Below, one piece after another: positions 9,337 through 17,655 of a DNA stretch of 64,000 nucleotides. This DNA is from Benzoatithermus flavus (GTDB lineage Bacteria; Pseudomonadota; Alphaproteobacteria; Geminicoccales; Geminicoccaceae). The notes below the pieces were generated by a model, which ran no database searches, was not told where the DNA came from, and saw only the letters and a program-made list of their open reading frames with translations. Where the stretch lies: contig NZ_JBBLZC010000021.1 in assembly GCF_037908215.1 (NCBI RefSeq), positions 31,088 through 95,087 of the forward strand, written 5' to 3'. Made by a program: the position numbers and the translations under genes. The stretch's first letter is position 1, and the number at the start of each line of letters is the position of its first letter.

Positions 9337-9365
9337 GACGGCGCTTCTTGCGAACACCGTGCCAA
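9337..9365 (-). promoter_or_regulatory. Sigma54 (RpoN) promoter of the flgI operon
   Basis: On the minus strand the sequence reads TTGGCACGGTGTTCGCAAG. This is TGGCAC, five bases, then TCGCA: one mismatch from TGGCAC-N5-TTGCA, with GG and GC exactly ten bases apart as sigma54 requires. Transcription would start near 9338, giving a 5' leader of about 30 bases before flgI. Sigma54 promoters drive middle/late flagellar operons in Caulobacter, so both position and motif fit. Confidence 0.7.
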
Positions 9366-9429
9366 GCCGGGAAAAGCCGCCGTTCCCGGGCAGGCGGGCG
9401 GGCCCGGGTAGGGCGCCGGGATGTCCCGA

Positions 9430-9469
9430 CCCGGCAGAATTTTCCTGCTGCCCGGCAGATCCTGCCGGG
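9430..9469. promoter_or_regulatory. Palindromic enhancer-like site (candidate FlbD/ftr site)
   Basis: Positions 9451-9469 hold a perfect palindrome, CCCGGCAG-atc-CTGCCGGG, and a third CCCGGCAG copy lies at 9430-9437. The site is about 110-130 bases upstream of the sigma54 start and about 100 bases upstream of fliX. In Caulobacter the sigma54 activator FlbD binds CGGCA-containing palindromes about 100 bases upstream of flagellar promoters, and FliX modulates FlbD. Assignment to FlbD is inference; the palindrome itself is directly visible. Confidence 0.55.
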
Positions 9470-9563
9470 TCGAGGCGCCGCTTCACCCTCGGTTAACCTC
9501 GCGCGCCTAGGATCGTGCCCGGGCACCGCCGATAGGCGGGACGCTTCGGCCATGGAGGGCGAC

Positions 9564-9980
9564 ATGCGCGTGCTCGGCCCCGGGGTCTGTCTTGCCGCTG
9601 CTCTGCGCCCTGAACCGGCGCGTGCCGGCTCCGGCCCGCCGTTTCCGCCGCCGGTGGCATCGTCCCCCAGCACCATGCCGAGCGCCGGAACCGCGGCCCT
9701 GGCATCGCTCGAAGTCGTGCTGGCGCTTCAGATGCTGCCCGACGCGGCGGAACGTCGCCGTCGGGCGCTGCGCCGCGGCAGCGGTCTCCTCGACCGGCTC
9801 GAGGAACTGCATGCGGCGCTGCTGGAAGGGAGTCTGCCGGTCGCCACCCTGCATCGGCTCCGTCGGGCGCTGGCGCAGCCTGCCGATGTGCCCGATGATC
9901 CGGCGCTCGCCGCCATTCTCGGTGAGATCGAGCTCAGGGTCGCGGTCGAGCTCGCCAAGCTCGAGCGCGCCTGCGGCTGA
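9564..9980 (+). CDS. fliX: Flagellar assembly regulator FliX
   Basis: A 138-aa protein of the FliX family, which in Caulobacter tethers flagellar basal-body assembly to the activity of the sigma54 activator FlbD. Visible family features are the N-terminal MRVLGPG, the middle RRRRALRRGSGLLDRLEELH and the end ILGEIELRVAVELAKLE. The ATG at 9564 is chosen over earlier in-frame codons because GGAGG lies five bases upstream and the family begins at this MR. The gene is divergent from flgI, the same arrangement as in Caulobacter. Confidence 0.88.
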   Translation: MRVLGPGVCLAAALRPEPARAGSGPPFPPPVASSPSTMPSAGTAALASLEVVLALQMLPDAAERRRRALRRGSGLLDRLEELHAALLEGSLPVATLHRLRRALAQPADVPDDPALAAILGEIELRVAVELAKLERACG

Positions 9981-10152
9981 GCCGCCTTCCGGCCTCCTGA
10001 CGCACGATGTCGCAGCGCGGCGGACGGAGTGGCGACATTCGGCCGGGCACGACGATATCGAAGGCCGGAGTCGCCGGCGATTCCTGACGCGGCGACGGGT
10101 TCGAGCCTCCCTCGGACACAAGGCGTGCCGGGCTCGCGACTCGTGCGCTGCA

Positions 10153-10166
10153 TTGAGCCAGATCAA
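10153..10166. promoter_or_regulatory. FixK/FNR box upstream of ccoG
   Basis: The sequence TTGA-gccaga-TCAA is a perfect TTGA-N6-TCAA site, the consensus of the FNR/FixK/Anr regulators that respond to low oxygen. It is centred about 80 bases upstream of the ccoG start, so with a leader of about 40 bases it would sit near -41, the class II activator position. The rest of 9981-10239 shows no gene. Confidence 0.8.
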
Positions 10167-10239
10167 TGCGAGGCAGGGTCCGGCGCGCGAGCTAGGCCCG
10201 ACATGATCGGTCGTGACCACATCTTGCAGGCAGGGCGGG

Positions 10240-11697
10240 ATGAGCACTGAAGTGATGCAGGCCGAGGACGCGCTCTCGCGCGCCCAGCAGAAGGCGTCCC
10301 CACTCTACAAGGGGCGGGTGGAGGTCTACGCGAAGGCGGTCAAGGGACGGTTTCGGACCATCAAGTGGGCAGCGCTCTGCGTCCTGCTCGGCATCTACTA
10401 CCTCGCGCCGTTCATCCGTTGGGACCGCGGGCCCGGCGCCCCGGATCAGGCCATCCTCGTCGACATGGCCGGGCGGCGGCTCTACTTCTTCTGGATCGAG
10501 ATCTGGCCGCAGGAGATCTACTTCCTGACCGGCATCCTGATGCTCGCGGCCTTCGGCCTGTTCCTCGCGACCTCGCTCTTCGGCCGCCTGTGGTGCGGCT
10601 TCGCCTGCCCGCAGACCGTCTGGACCGACCTGTTCATGCAGGTCGAGCGCTGGATCGAAGGTGACCGTGCGGAGCGTATGCGCTTCGACAAGGCACCCTG
10701 GACGAGCTGGAAGATCCTCAAGCGCACAGCGAAGCACGCCGCTTGGCTCCTGATCGCCTTTCTGACCGGCGGTGCCTGGATCATGTACTTCAACGACGCG
10801 CCGACCGTGATCCGGGAGTTCTTCACGGGCGAGGCCGGGCTTGCGGTCTATTTCTTCGTCGCCCTGTTCACGAGTACGACCTATCTCCTCGCCGGCTTCG
10901 CGCGCGAGCAGGTCTGCACCTACATGTGCCCGTGGCCGCGCATCCAGGGCTCGCTCGTCGACAAGGACACGCTGGCCGTCACCTACGAGGCCTGGCGTGG
11001 CGAGCCGCGCGGCAAGTACCGCAAGGGCGAGAGCTGGGATGCCCGCGGCGACTGCATCGACTGCAAGCAGTGCGTCGCCGTCTGCCCGATGGGCATCGAC
11101 ATCCGCGACGGCTTCCAGCTCGAGTGCATCGGCTGCGGCCTGTGCATCGACGCCTGCGACGACGTCATGACCAAGATCGGCCGGCCGCCGAAGCTGATCG
11201 CCTACGACAGCGAGCGCAACCAGGAGCTCCGCGCTCTGGGCCAGCCCCCGCAATACCGCCTGGTGCGCCCGCGGACCATCCTCTATGCCGTCATCCTCGG
11301 CCTGGTCGCCGCGATCATGCTGGGCGTCCTGCTCCTGCGCTCGACCGTCGACGTCAACGTCCTGCCCGATCGCAATCCCCTGTTCGTGACGCTCTCGGAC
11401 GGCTCGATCCGCAACGGCTACACCATCCGCGTGATGAACAAGACCCGCTCGGAGAAGGCGTACGAGCTCCGCCTGGCCGGCACGGATGCCGTCCTGAGCG
11501 CTCTCGGCCAGGAGGGTCACGCCGGCAGCATCACGCTTCTGGCACCGCCGGACGGCGTCTCGACCCATCACGTCTTCGTGCAGCTTCCGCGCAAGGAGGT
11601 GAAGGGCGAGGTGAACGACGTCACCTTCGAGCTCACCGATACCGCCACCGGCAGCGTGAAGACCTTCGGCACCGTGTTCCGGGGGCCCAAGCGATGA
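10240..11697 (+). CDS. ccoG: Cytochrome cbb3 oxidase accessory protein CcoG (FixG)
   Basis: A membrane ferredoxin-like protein of about 485 aa needed for cbb3-type oxidase assembly, probably as the cupric reductase of the copper delivery route. It has several transmembrane helices (for example KWAALCVLLGIYYLAPFI), the FGRLWCGFACPQTVW motif, and two 4Fe-4S ferredoxin motifs: CIDCKQCVAVCP and CIGCGLCIDACD. A soluble Ig-like C-terminal domain follows the last helix. The ATG at 10240 has a GGCAGGGCGGG stretch just upstream; an ATG at 10255 is also possible. It overlaps ccoH by four bases (ATGA). Confidence 0.95.
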   Translation: MSTEVMQAEDALSRAQQKASPLYKGRVEVYAKAVKGRFRTIKWAALCVLLGIYYLAPFIRWDRGPGAPDQAILVDMAGRRLYFFWIEIWPQEIYFLTGILMLAAFGLFLATSLFGRLWCGFACPQTVWTDLFMQVERWIEGDRAERMRFDKAPWTSWKILKRTAKHAAWLLIAFLTGGAWIMYFNDAPTVIREFFTGEAGLAVYFFVALFTSTTYLLAGFAREQVCTYMCPWPRIQGSLVDKDTLAVTYEAWRGEPRGKYRKGESWDARGDCIDCKQCVAVCPMGIDIRDGFQLECIGCGLCIDACDDVMTKIGRPPKLIAYDSERNQELRALGQPPQYRLVRPRTILYAVILGLVAAIMLGVLLLRSTVDVNVLPDRNPLFVTLSDGSIRNGYTIRVMNKTRSEKAYELRLAGTDAVLSALGQEGHAGSITLLAPPDGVSTHHVFVQLPRKEVKGEVNDVTFELTDTATGSVKTFGTVFRGPKR

Positions 11698-12191
11698 GCA
11701 CCGCCATCATGCAGCAGAAGGAACAGCGCGGCTCCTGGATCCCTTGGCTCTTCGTCGCCTTCTTCCTCGTGGTCGTCGCCGTGAACGGCACCATGATCTG
11801 GTTCGCCACGGAGAGCTGGACCGGCCTCTCCACGGACGACCCCTACGACAAGGGCCTCACCTACAACCGGAACCTCGAGGCGGCGCAGCGTCAGGCGGCA
11901 CTCGGCTGGCAGCCCAAGCTGACGGCCCGGATCGTTTCCGGCTTCTCCGCCGAGGCCGAGCTCGCCGTGACCGACGCCAGAGGCGCGCCCCTGACCGATG
12001 CCAGGGTCGTGGCCTCGTTCGAGCGGCCGCTCGAAGAGCGGTCCGACTTCAAGGTGGAGCTGACCCCCACGCGGCCCGGCGTGTACCGTGCCGCTTTCGA
12101 CCTGCCGCTGACCGGCTTGTGGATCGCCCATGTCACGATCCGCCGCGGCGACGACCTCTACGTCCACGAGCAGCGGATGGTCCTGCGATGA
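11694..12191 (+). CDS. ccoH: FixH/CcoH cbb3 oxidase assembly protein
   Basis: A 165-aa FixH-family protein with one N-terminal membrane anchor (IPWLFVAFFLVVVAVNGTM) and a periplasmic domain that starts with the family motif GLTYNRNLEAAQRQAALGW. FixH is required for cbb3-type oxidase biogenesis together with CcoG, CcoI and CcoS. It is joined to both neighbours by ATGA overlaps, so translation of the three is coupled. The ccoNOQP structural genes are not in the window. Confidence 0.93.
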   Translation: MSTAIMQQKEQRGSWIPWLFVAFFLVVVAVNGTMIWFATESWTGLSTDDPYDKGLTYNRNLEAAQRQAALGWQPKLTARIVSGFSAEAELAVTDARGAPLTDARVVASFERPLEERSDFKVELTPTRPGVYRAAFDLPLTGLWIAHVTIRRGDDLYVHEQRMVLR

Positions 12192-14431
12192 CCACGGCCG
12201 CCCTGCCTCTCCCCAGCGGTGCCCCGGCGTCGATCGCCGATGCACCCGCGGCGCTCGACGTGGTTCCCTTCGTCCGCCAGGAGGCGGGCAGCGGCACCAA
12301 CGTCCTCCATCTTCTGGTCGAAGGCGTCCATTGCGGCGCCTGCATCCGGCGCATCGAGCGCGCGCTGCAGCGCGAGGGCGGGCTCGAGACCGCGCGCGTG
12401 AACCTGACCACGCGGCGTCTCACCATCCGCTGGAACGGCGAGCCGGTGCGCGGCAACCGCCTGGCGCAGGTGGTGACGGACCTCGGCTACGGCGTCGTTC
12501 CGTTCGACCCGGACCGGCTCAAGGCCCTCGACAACAAGGCCGAGAGCGAGCTCCTGCGCTGCCTCGCCGTGGCGGGCTTCGCCGCGGGCAACGTGATGCT
12601 GCTCGCGGTCTCGGTCTGGGCCGGCCACTTCTACACCATGGGCGAGGCGACCCGGACCTTCTTCCACTGGTTCGAGGCGCTGATCGCGCTCCCGGCCATC
12701 GCCTATGCCGGACGGCCGTTCTTCCGCTCCGCCTTCAAGGCGCTCCGGGCCGGGCACACCAACATGGACGTGCCGATCTCGCTCGCGGTGCTGCTCGCCC
12801 CCGGCATGAGCCTGGTCGAGACCATCCGCAGCGGCGAGCACGCCTATTTCGACAGCGCCATCACGCTCCTCTTCTTCCTCCTGATCGGCCGCTATCTCGA
12901 CCAGCGCGCCCGCGGCACGGCCCGCTCGGCCGCCGAACGGCTCCTGGCGCTCAACGCGTCGGCCGTGACCCTGGTGCTGCCCGACGGCACCACGCGCAGC
13001 GTGCGGCCGGAGCAGCTCGAGGCCGGGCAGGAGGTGCTGGTCGCGACCGGCGAGCGGGTCGGCGTCGACGGGGTCGTGATCGAGGGAGCGAGCGAGCTGG
13101 ATACGAGCCTGATCACCGGCGAGACCGTGCCGCAGCGGGTCGGGGCCGGCGAGCGGGTGTTCGCGGGCACGATCAATCTCGGCGCCCCGCTCCGGCTCAA
13201 GGTCCGGGCGGTAGGCGAGGGTACGCTGCTCGCCGAGATCGTGCGGCTCATGGAGCTGGCCGAGCAGCGCCGATCGCGCTTCGTCGCCATCGCCGACCGG
13301 GTGGCCAAGGCTTACGCCCCGGCCGTGCACGGCCTCGCGGCCATCACCTTCCTGGGCTGGACTCTCACCGGCGCCGTGGGTTGGCAGACAGCGCTCCTCT
13401 ATGCCATCGCCGTCCTGATCGTCACCTGCCCGTGCGCGCTCGGCCTCGCCGTGCCGGCCGTGCAGGTGCTGGCCAGCGGGCGCCTCATGCGCCACGGCAC
13501 GCTCCTGAAGTCGGCCACCGCCCTCGAGCGCTTCGCGCGCGCCGACACGGTGGTGTTCGACAAGACCGGAACGCTCACCACGGGCCGGCTCGAGCTCGAG
13601 CGCGGCGGGATCGCCCCGGACGTGCTGACGGCGGCGGCCGGCATGGCCAAGGCTTCGCACCATCCGCTGGCGCGGGCGCTCGCCGCCGCCGCACCGGACG
13701 CTCCGGCCGTCTCGGGTGTGGAGGAGGTGCCGGGCATGGGCCTCAGGCTCGTCCGCTCCGAGGGCGAATGGCGCCTGGGCCGGCGCGGCTGGGCCGCGGA
13801 CGTGCCGGAGGATGCCACGGTCGGGGCCGAACTCTGGTTCGCGCGGCCCGGGGTCGGGCCGGTGCGGCTCGCCTTCGTGGACCGCGTGCGCGAGGATGCG
13901 GCCGTTGTCGTGCACGAGCTGAAGCGGCGCGGTTATCGCGTGGTACTTTTGTCCGGCGACCGCGAGCCCACCGTGCGCGCGATCGCGGACGAGCTCGGCA
14001 TCGCAGAATGGCACGCGGCCTTGAAGCCGCAGGACAAGACGGCCCGGCTCGAGGCGCTGGCCGCCGAAGGCCGCAAGGTGCTGATGGTGGGCGACGGGCT
14101 CAACGATGCGCCGGCCCTGGCGGCGGCCTACGTGTCGCTCTCGCCCGCCACTGCGGTCGACATCTCCCAGACCGCGGCCGACGCCGTGTTTCAGGGCCAG
14201 CGCCTGGCACCAGTGCTCGCGGTGATCGACGTCGCGAAGCGTGCCGAGCGGCTGGTCAAGCAGAACTTCGCGCTTTCCTTCGGCTACAACGTGTTCACCG
14301 TGCCGCTGGCCATGGCGGGGCTGGTCACGCCGCTCGTGGCCGCGATCGCCATGTCGACGAGCTCGATCGTCGTCGTGCTGAACTCGCTGCGCTTGAACTG
14401 GACGACGCGGCGTGCCACCTCGGTGCCATGA
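12188..14431 (+). CDS. ccoI: Copper-exporting P1B-type ATPase CcoI (FixI/CopA2)
   Basis: A 747-aa heavy-metal P-type ATPase that delivers copper for assembly of the cbb3 oxidase rather than for detoxification. It has a degenerate N-terminal metal-binding domain with GVHCGACIRRIE, the membrane metal site CPC (IVTCPCALGLAVP), the phosphorylation motif DKTGTLT, the HP locus SHHPLARAL and the hinge MVGDGLNDAPAL. The operon context with ccoG, ccoH and ccoS separates it from CopA1. The start overlaps the ccoH stop (ATGA at 12188-12191). Confidence 0.95.
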   Translation: MTTAALPLPSGAPASIADAPAALDVVPFVRQEAGSGTNVLHLLVEGVHCGACIRRIERALQREGGLETARVNLTTRRLTIRWNGEPVRGNRLAQVVTDLGYGVVPFDPDRLKALDNKAESELLRCLAVAGFAAGNVMLLAVSVWAGHFYTMGEATRTFFHWFEALIALPAIAYAGRPFFRSAFKALRAGHTNMDVPISLAVLLAPGMSLVETIRSGEHAYFDSAITLLFFLLIGRYLDQRARGTARSAAERLLALNASAVTLVLPDGTTRSVRPEQLEAGQEVLVATGERVGVDGVVIEGASELDTSLITGETVPQRVGAGERVFAGTINLGAPLRLKVRAVGEGTLLAEIVRLMELAEQRRSRFVAIADRVAKAYAPAVHGLAAITFLGWTLTGAVGWQTALLYAIAVLIVTCPCALGLAVPAVQVLASGRLMRHGTLLKSATALERFARADTVVFDKTGTLTTGRLELERGGIAPDVLTAAAGMAKASHHPLARALAAAAPDAPAVSGVEEVPGMGLRLVRSEGEWRLGRRGWAADVPEDATVGAELWFARPGVGPVRLAFVDRVREDAAVVVHELKRRGYRVVLLSGDREPTVRAIADELGIAEWHAALKPQDKTARLEALAAEGRKVLMVGDGLNDAPALAAAYVSLSPATAVDISQTAADAVFQGQRLAPVLAVIDVAKRAERLVKQNFALSFGYNVFTVPLAMAGLVTPLVAAIAMSTSSIVVVLNSLRLNWTTRRATSVP

Positions 14432-14589
14432 GCGGCCTGATCTACCTGATCCCGATCGCCCTGTTCCTGGGCCTTCTCGGCCTGGGCGCCTTCTTGTGGG
14501 CGATGCGCAGCGGGCAGTTCGACGATCTCGACGGGGCGGCGGAGCGGATTCTCTTCGACGATGAGGACGACGACGGGCACCGGACCTGA
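14428..14589 (+). CDS. ccoS: cbb3-type oxidase assembly protein CcoS
   Basis: A 53-aa single-span membrane protein: MSGLIYLIPIALFLGLLGLG, then FLWAMRSGQFDDLDGAAERI and an acidic tail. The FxWAxxSGQFDDLxxxAxRIL pattern is the CcoS signature. CcoS is needed for haem insertion into the cbb3 oxidase. It overlaps ccoI by four bases, and its 3' end overlaps the next gene by 29 bases. Confidence 0.92.
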   Translation: MSGLIYLIPIALFLGLLGLGAFLWAMRSGQFDDLDGAAERILFDDEDDDGHRT

Positions 14590-15427
14590 TCCCGCCTCCG
14601 TACGCGAGGCACCGTCCGGTCGGGGGCATCTGATCGCGGTCGCGAACCTCAAGGGCGGGACCGGTAAGAGCACGCTCGCCATCAATGTCGCCTGTGCCCT
14701 CGCTGAGCGGGGGCGGCGGGTGATCGTCGTCGACAACGACCCGCAAGGCACGGCCACGGCCTGGGCCGCACGCGCGAGCCTGCCGGCGGCTTGCGTCCAC
14801 CGTCCGCTCCAGTCGTTCGCGCAGGCCGAGCCCTGGATCAACGCCGTCCAGAGCCTGCGGACCGAATACGATCTCGTGATCGTGGATCTGCCGGCATCGG
14901 TGGCGCCGGCGCTCGGGGCCGCCCTGCTGATGGCGACCGTGATCCTGATCCCGACCTCGCCGAGCGAGATCGATCTCGAGGCGACCCGGCGCGTGCTGCG
15001 CCACGTCTGCCGGGCGCGCGAGGAGCGTCGGAAGCAGCCGCCGGCCGTGCTCGTGGTGCCGAACCGTGTCGTGCCCATGGAGCGCGGCATCGCCGACTTC
15101 GTGCAGCGGCTCGCCCGCCTCGGCGAGCAGGTCGCCCCGCCTCTGCGCCAGAGCGTGGGCTTCGATCTCGCGTTCGAGCAGGGCCAGTGGATCGGCAGCT
15201 TCCGGCCGAACAGCGCGGCGCACAACGAGATCCTGACGCTCGCCGAGCTGGTCGAGCACCGGCTCGCAGCACTTCCGCCCTCGCCCTGGCCGGCTGGCTC
15301 GGGCCTGCGCCGCGGCTCGGCCGAGAATGGTGACGGGGCCGCGGAGCCGACGGCGGCTCCTCCTCGCCGCGGCGGCATTCTGCGCCGCCTGTTCGGCTCG
15401 TCCCGGCGCGGTGTCGACGCGTCCTGA
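14561..15427 (+). CDS. Orphan ParA/MinD-type ATPase
   Basis: A 288-aa ParA-superfamily ATPase. The deviant Walker A motif LKGGTGKSTLA is at about residues 31-41, with VVDNDPQGTATAW and the Walker B-like LVIVDLPASVAP after it. ParA proteins use ATP-driven dimerisation to position plasmids, chromosomes or protein cargo. No parB-like partner is adjacent. The gene starts 29 bases inside ccoS, so it is read with the cbb3 assembly operon. The last 40 residues are Gly/Arg-rich and not part of the ATPase fold. The function is unknown; a role in placing a cellular complex is inference. Confidence 0.85.
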   Translation: MRTTTGTGPDPASVREAPSGRGHLIAVANLKGGTGKSTLAINVACALAERGRRVIVVDNDPQGTATAWAARASLPAACVHRPLQSFAQAEPWINAVQSLRTEYDLVIVDLPASVAPALGAALLMATVILIPTSPSEIDLEATRRVLRHVCRAREERRKQPPAVLVVPNRVVPMERGIADFVQRLARLGEQVAPPLRQSVGFDLAFEQGQWIGSFRPNSAAHNEILTLAELVEHRLAALPPSPWPAGSGLRRGSAENGDGAAEPTAAPPRRGGILRRLFGSSRRGVDAS

Positions 15428-15554
15428 CGGACAAGCCGGCCGGCTCGTGGCGACGGAGGCCGGCATCGAGCCCGATCCATGTCGCCTCGACGCAAGCAGG
15501 CACTGCGGCAGAGTCTAGTTTCCCTCGTCGAGTGATTTCCACAGGGTGGCGGCG

Positions 15555-17594
15555 ATGGCGACGGATCCCGTTCTCGAACCTTTCCAGCTCAAAGGTCTCC
15601 GGCTCAAGAACCGGATCATGAGCACGGCGCACGCCCCGTCCTACGTCGAGGACAACAAGCCGACCTTGCGCTACCGGCTCTACCACGAGGAGAAGGCCAA
15701 GGGCGGGCTGGCGCTTACCATGTTCGGCGGCTCGACCACCACCGCCCCGGACAGCCCCTCGGCCTTCGGCCAGATCAACGCCTCGACCGACGCCATCATC
15801 CCCTATTTCCAGAAGCTCGCCGAGGTCGTGCACCGGCACGACTGCGCCATCATGTGCCAGATCACGCACATGGGACGGCGCACCTGCGACGACGTCGCCG
15901 ACTGGCTGCCGACCCTGGCACCCTCGCCGGTGCGCGAGCGGCAGCACCGCTCGTTCCCCAAGGTGATCGAACCGCACGAGATCCGGCGCGTCATCAGGGG
16001 CTATGCCGCCGGTGCCCGGCGCTGCATGGAAGGCGGGCTCGACGGCTGCGAGGTGATCGCCTGGGGCCATCTCATCGATCAGTTTCTCTCGCCCGCGATC
16101 AACAAGCGCGACGACGAATATGGCGGCAGCCTCGAGAACCGCTGCCGCTTCGCGCTCGAGGTGTTCGGTGCCATCCGCGAGGCGGTAGGCAAGGACTTCA
16201 TCGTCGGCATCCGGCTCACCGGCGACGAGCACGTGCCGGGCGGGCGCGATCCCGCCGAGAGCGAGGCCATTGCCCGCATCCTGGCCGAGAGCGGCCTCAT
16301 CGACTTCTTCAACGTCGTGGGCGGCACGCTCGGCACCGACGCCCAGGTCGCCTACACCATCCCGAGCATGGGTCGCCGCTCCGCTCCCTTTCTCGAGCTC
16401 GCCGGCCGCATCAAGAAGGCCACGGGCCTGCCGGTGTTCCAGGCCTCGCGCATCACCGACCTTGCGACCGCGCGCTGGGCGCTCGAGCAGGGCTTCGTCG
16501 ACATGGTCGGCATGACCCGTGCGCATATTGCCGACCCGCACATCGTGGCGAAGTTGCGCCGCGGCGAGGAGCACCGCATTCGGCCCTGTGTCGGCATGGG
16601 CTACTGCATCGACCGCATCTACCAGGGCAAGGACGCGCTCTGCATCCACAACGCCGCCACCGGCCGCGAGGCGACCATGCCGCACGTGGTCCCGCCGACC
16701 GAGGGCAGGAGGCGCAAGGTCGTGGTCGTGGGCGGCGGTGTAGCCGGCATGGAGGCCGCGAGGGTCGCGAAGCTGCGCGGGCACGAGGTCGTGCTGCTCG
16801 AGGCCACCGACCGGCTGGGCGGTCAGGTCAACCTCGCCGCCAAGGCGCCGGGGCGCGAGGAAGTCGCCGGCATCGCCGGCTGGCTCGCCGCCGAGCTCGA
16901 GATTCTGGGCGTGGACGTCCGCCTCAACACCTATGCCGAGGCCGACGACGTGCTCGCGCTGGAGCCCGACGTCGTGATCGTCGCCACGGGCGGCATTCCG
17001 AACACGAGCTTCCTCGAGGCCGGCGAGGATCTGGTGAGTTCGGTCTGGGACGTGCTCGGCGGCTATGTCGAGCCCACCGGCAGCGTGCTGCTCTACGACG
17101 ACCACGGCTGGCACCAGGGTCCCTCGACGGCGGTGGCGCTCGCCAAGAAGGGCCTCGAGGTCGAGGTCGTGACCCCGGACCGGATGGTCGCGTTCGAGGT
17201 GGGTGCTACCAACTTCCCGAACTATCTCCGCGAGTTCTACCGTCACGGGGTCAAGGTGACGCCCGATCTCGAGCTGCGCTCCGTCCGGCGCGACGGCAAC
17301 CGGCTCGTGGCCACCTTCTGGAACGAGTACAACGAGGAGACGGTGGAGCGCGTCGCCGACCACGTCGTGGTCGAGCACGGCACGCTGCCCGTGGACGAGC
17401 TCTACTTCGCCCTCAAGGAAGGCTCGCGCAACGGCGGCGAGATCGACGTCGAGGGGCTCGTGCGGGGCGCGCCCGAGGAGATCGTCGTCAACCCCGAGGG
17501 GCGCTATCTCCTCTATCGGGTGGGCGATGCGGTCTCCTCGCGCAACATCCACGCCGCGATCTACGATTCCTTGCGGCTCTGCAAGGGCTTGTGA
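15555..17594 (+). CDS. FMN/FAD iron-sulfur oxidoreductase (N-methylproline demethylase-like)
   Basis: A 679-aa two-part flavoenzyme of the Old Yellow Enzyme / trimethylamine dehydrogenase / 2,4-dienoyl-CoA reductase group. The first half is the TIM barrel that binds FMN (LKNRIMSTAHAP; INKRDDEYGGSLENRCRF). The second half is a Rossmann FAD/NAD module (VVVVGGGVAGMEAARVA). The overall sequence most resembles alphaproteobacterial N-methylproline (stachydrine) demethylases, so an N-methylated amine substrate is likely but not shown. The iron-sulfur motif is CVGMGYC followed by a Cys in ALCIHNA: the second cysteine of the usual C-x2-C is replaced by Met. The ATG at 15555 is preferred to the GTG at 15546 because GGGTGG precedes it. 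Confidence 0.87.
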   Translation: MATDPVLEPFQLKGLRLKNRIMSTAHAPSYVEDNKPTLRYRLYHEEKAKGGLALTMFGGSTTTAPDSPSAFGQINASTDAIIPYFQKLAEVVHRHDCAIMCQITHMGRRTCDDVADWLPTLAPSPVRERQHRSFPKVIEPHEIRRVIRGYAAGARRCMEGGLDGCEVIAWGHLIDQFLSPAINKRDDEYGGSLENRCRFALEVFGAIREAVGKDFIVGIRLTGDEHVPGGRDPAESEAIARILAESGLIDFFNVVGGTLGTDAQVAYTIPSMGRRSAPFLELAGRIKKATGLPVFQASRITDLATARWALEQGFVDMVGMTRAHIADPHIVAKLRRGEEHRIRPCVGMGYCIDRIYQGKDALCIHNAATGREATMPHVVPPTEGRRRKVVVVGGGVAGMEAARVAKLRGHEVVLLEATDRLGGQVNLAAKAPGREEVAGIAGWLAAELEILGVDVRLNTYAEADDVLALEPDVVIVATGGIPNTSFLEAGEDLVSSVWDVLGGYVEPTGSVLLYDDHGWHQGPSTAVALAKKGLEVEVVTPDRMVAFEVGATNFPNYLREFYRHGVKVTPDLELRSVRRDGNRLVATFWNEYNEETVERVADHVVVEHGTLPVDELYFALKEGSRNGGEIDVEGLVRGAPEEIVVNPEGRYLLYRVGDAVSSRNIHAAIYDSLRLCKGL

Positions 17595-17606
17595 CGCAGT
17601 CGGATC

Positions 17607-17634
17607 GGGCCTCCGGAGGCTTGACCGGAGGCCC
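17607..17634 (+). terminator. Strong hairpin after the flavin oxidoreductase
   Basis: GGGCCTCCGG and CCGGAGGCCC form a perfect ten-base-pair stem around an eight-base loop, 13 bases after the stop codon of the oxidoreductase gene and 21 bases before uvrC. There is no clear run of T after it, so it may act as a GC-rich terminator, an attenuator for uvrC, or a 3' stabiliser. Confidence 0.65.
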
Positions 17635-17655
17635 GTCCATCACCATCAACCGGGC

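Noticed and set aside
14561..15427. The ParA-type gene as a plasmid or chromosome partition locus
   Set aside because: No parB, no parS-like repeats and no origin-like features are nearby.
12158..15466. A 1102-codon frame antisense to the ccoI-ccoS-parA region
   Set aside because: It is opposite genes with clear domains. It has no domain and an abnormal composition, so it is a shadow.
14838..17552. A 904-codon frame antisense to the flavin oxidoreductase
   Set aside because: The opposite strand has a well-conserved flavoenzyme. This frame has no recognisable fold.
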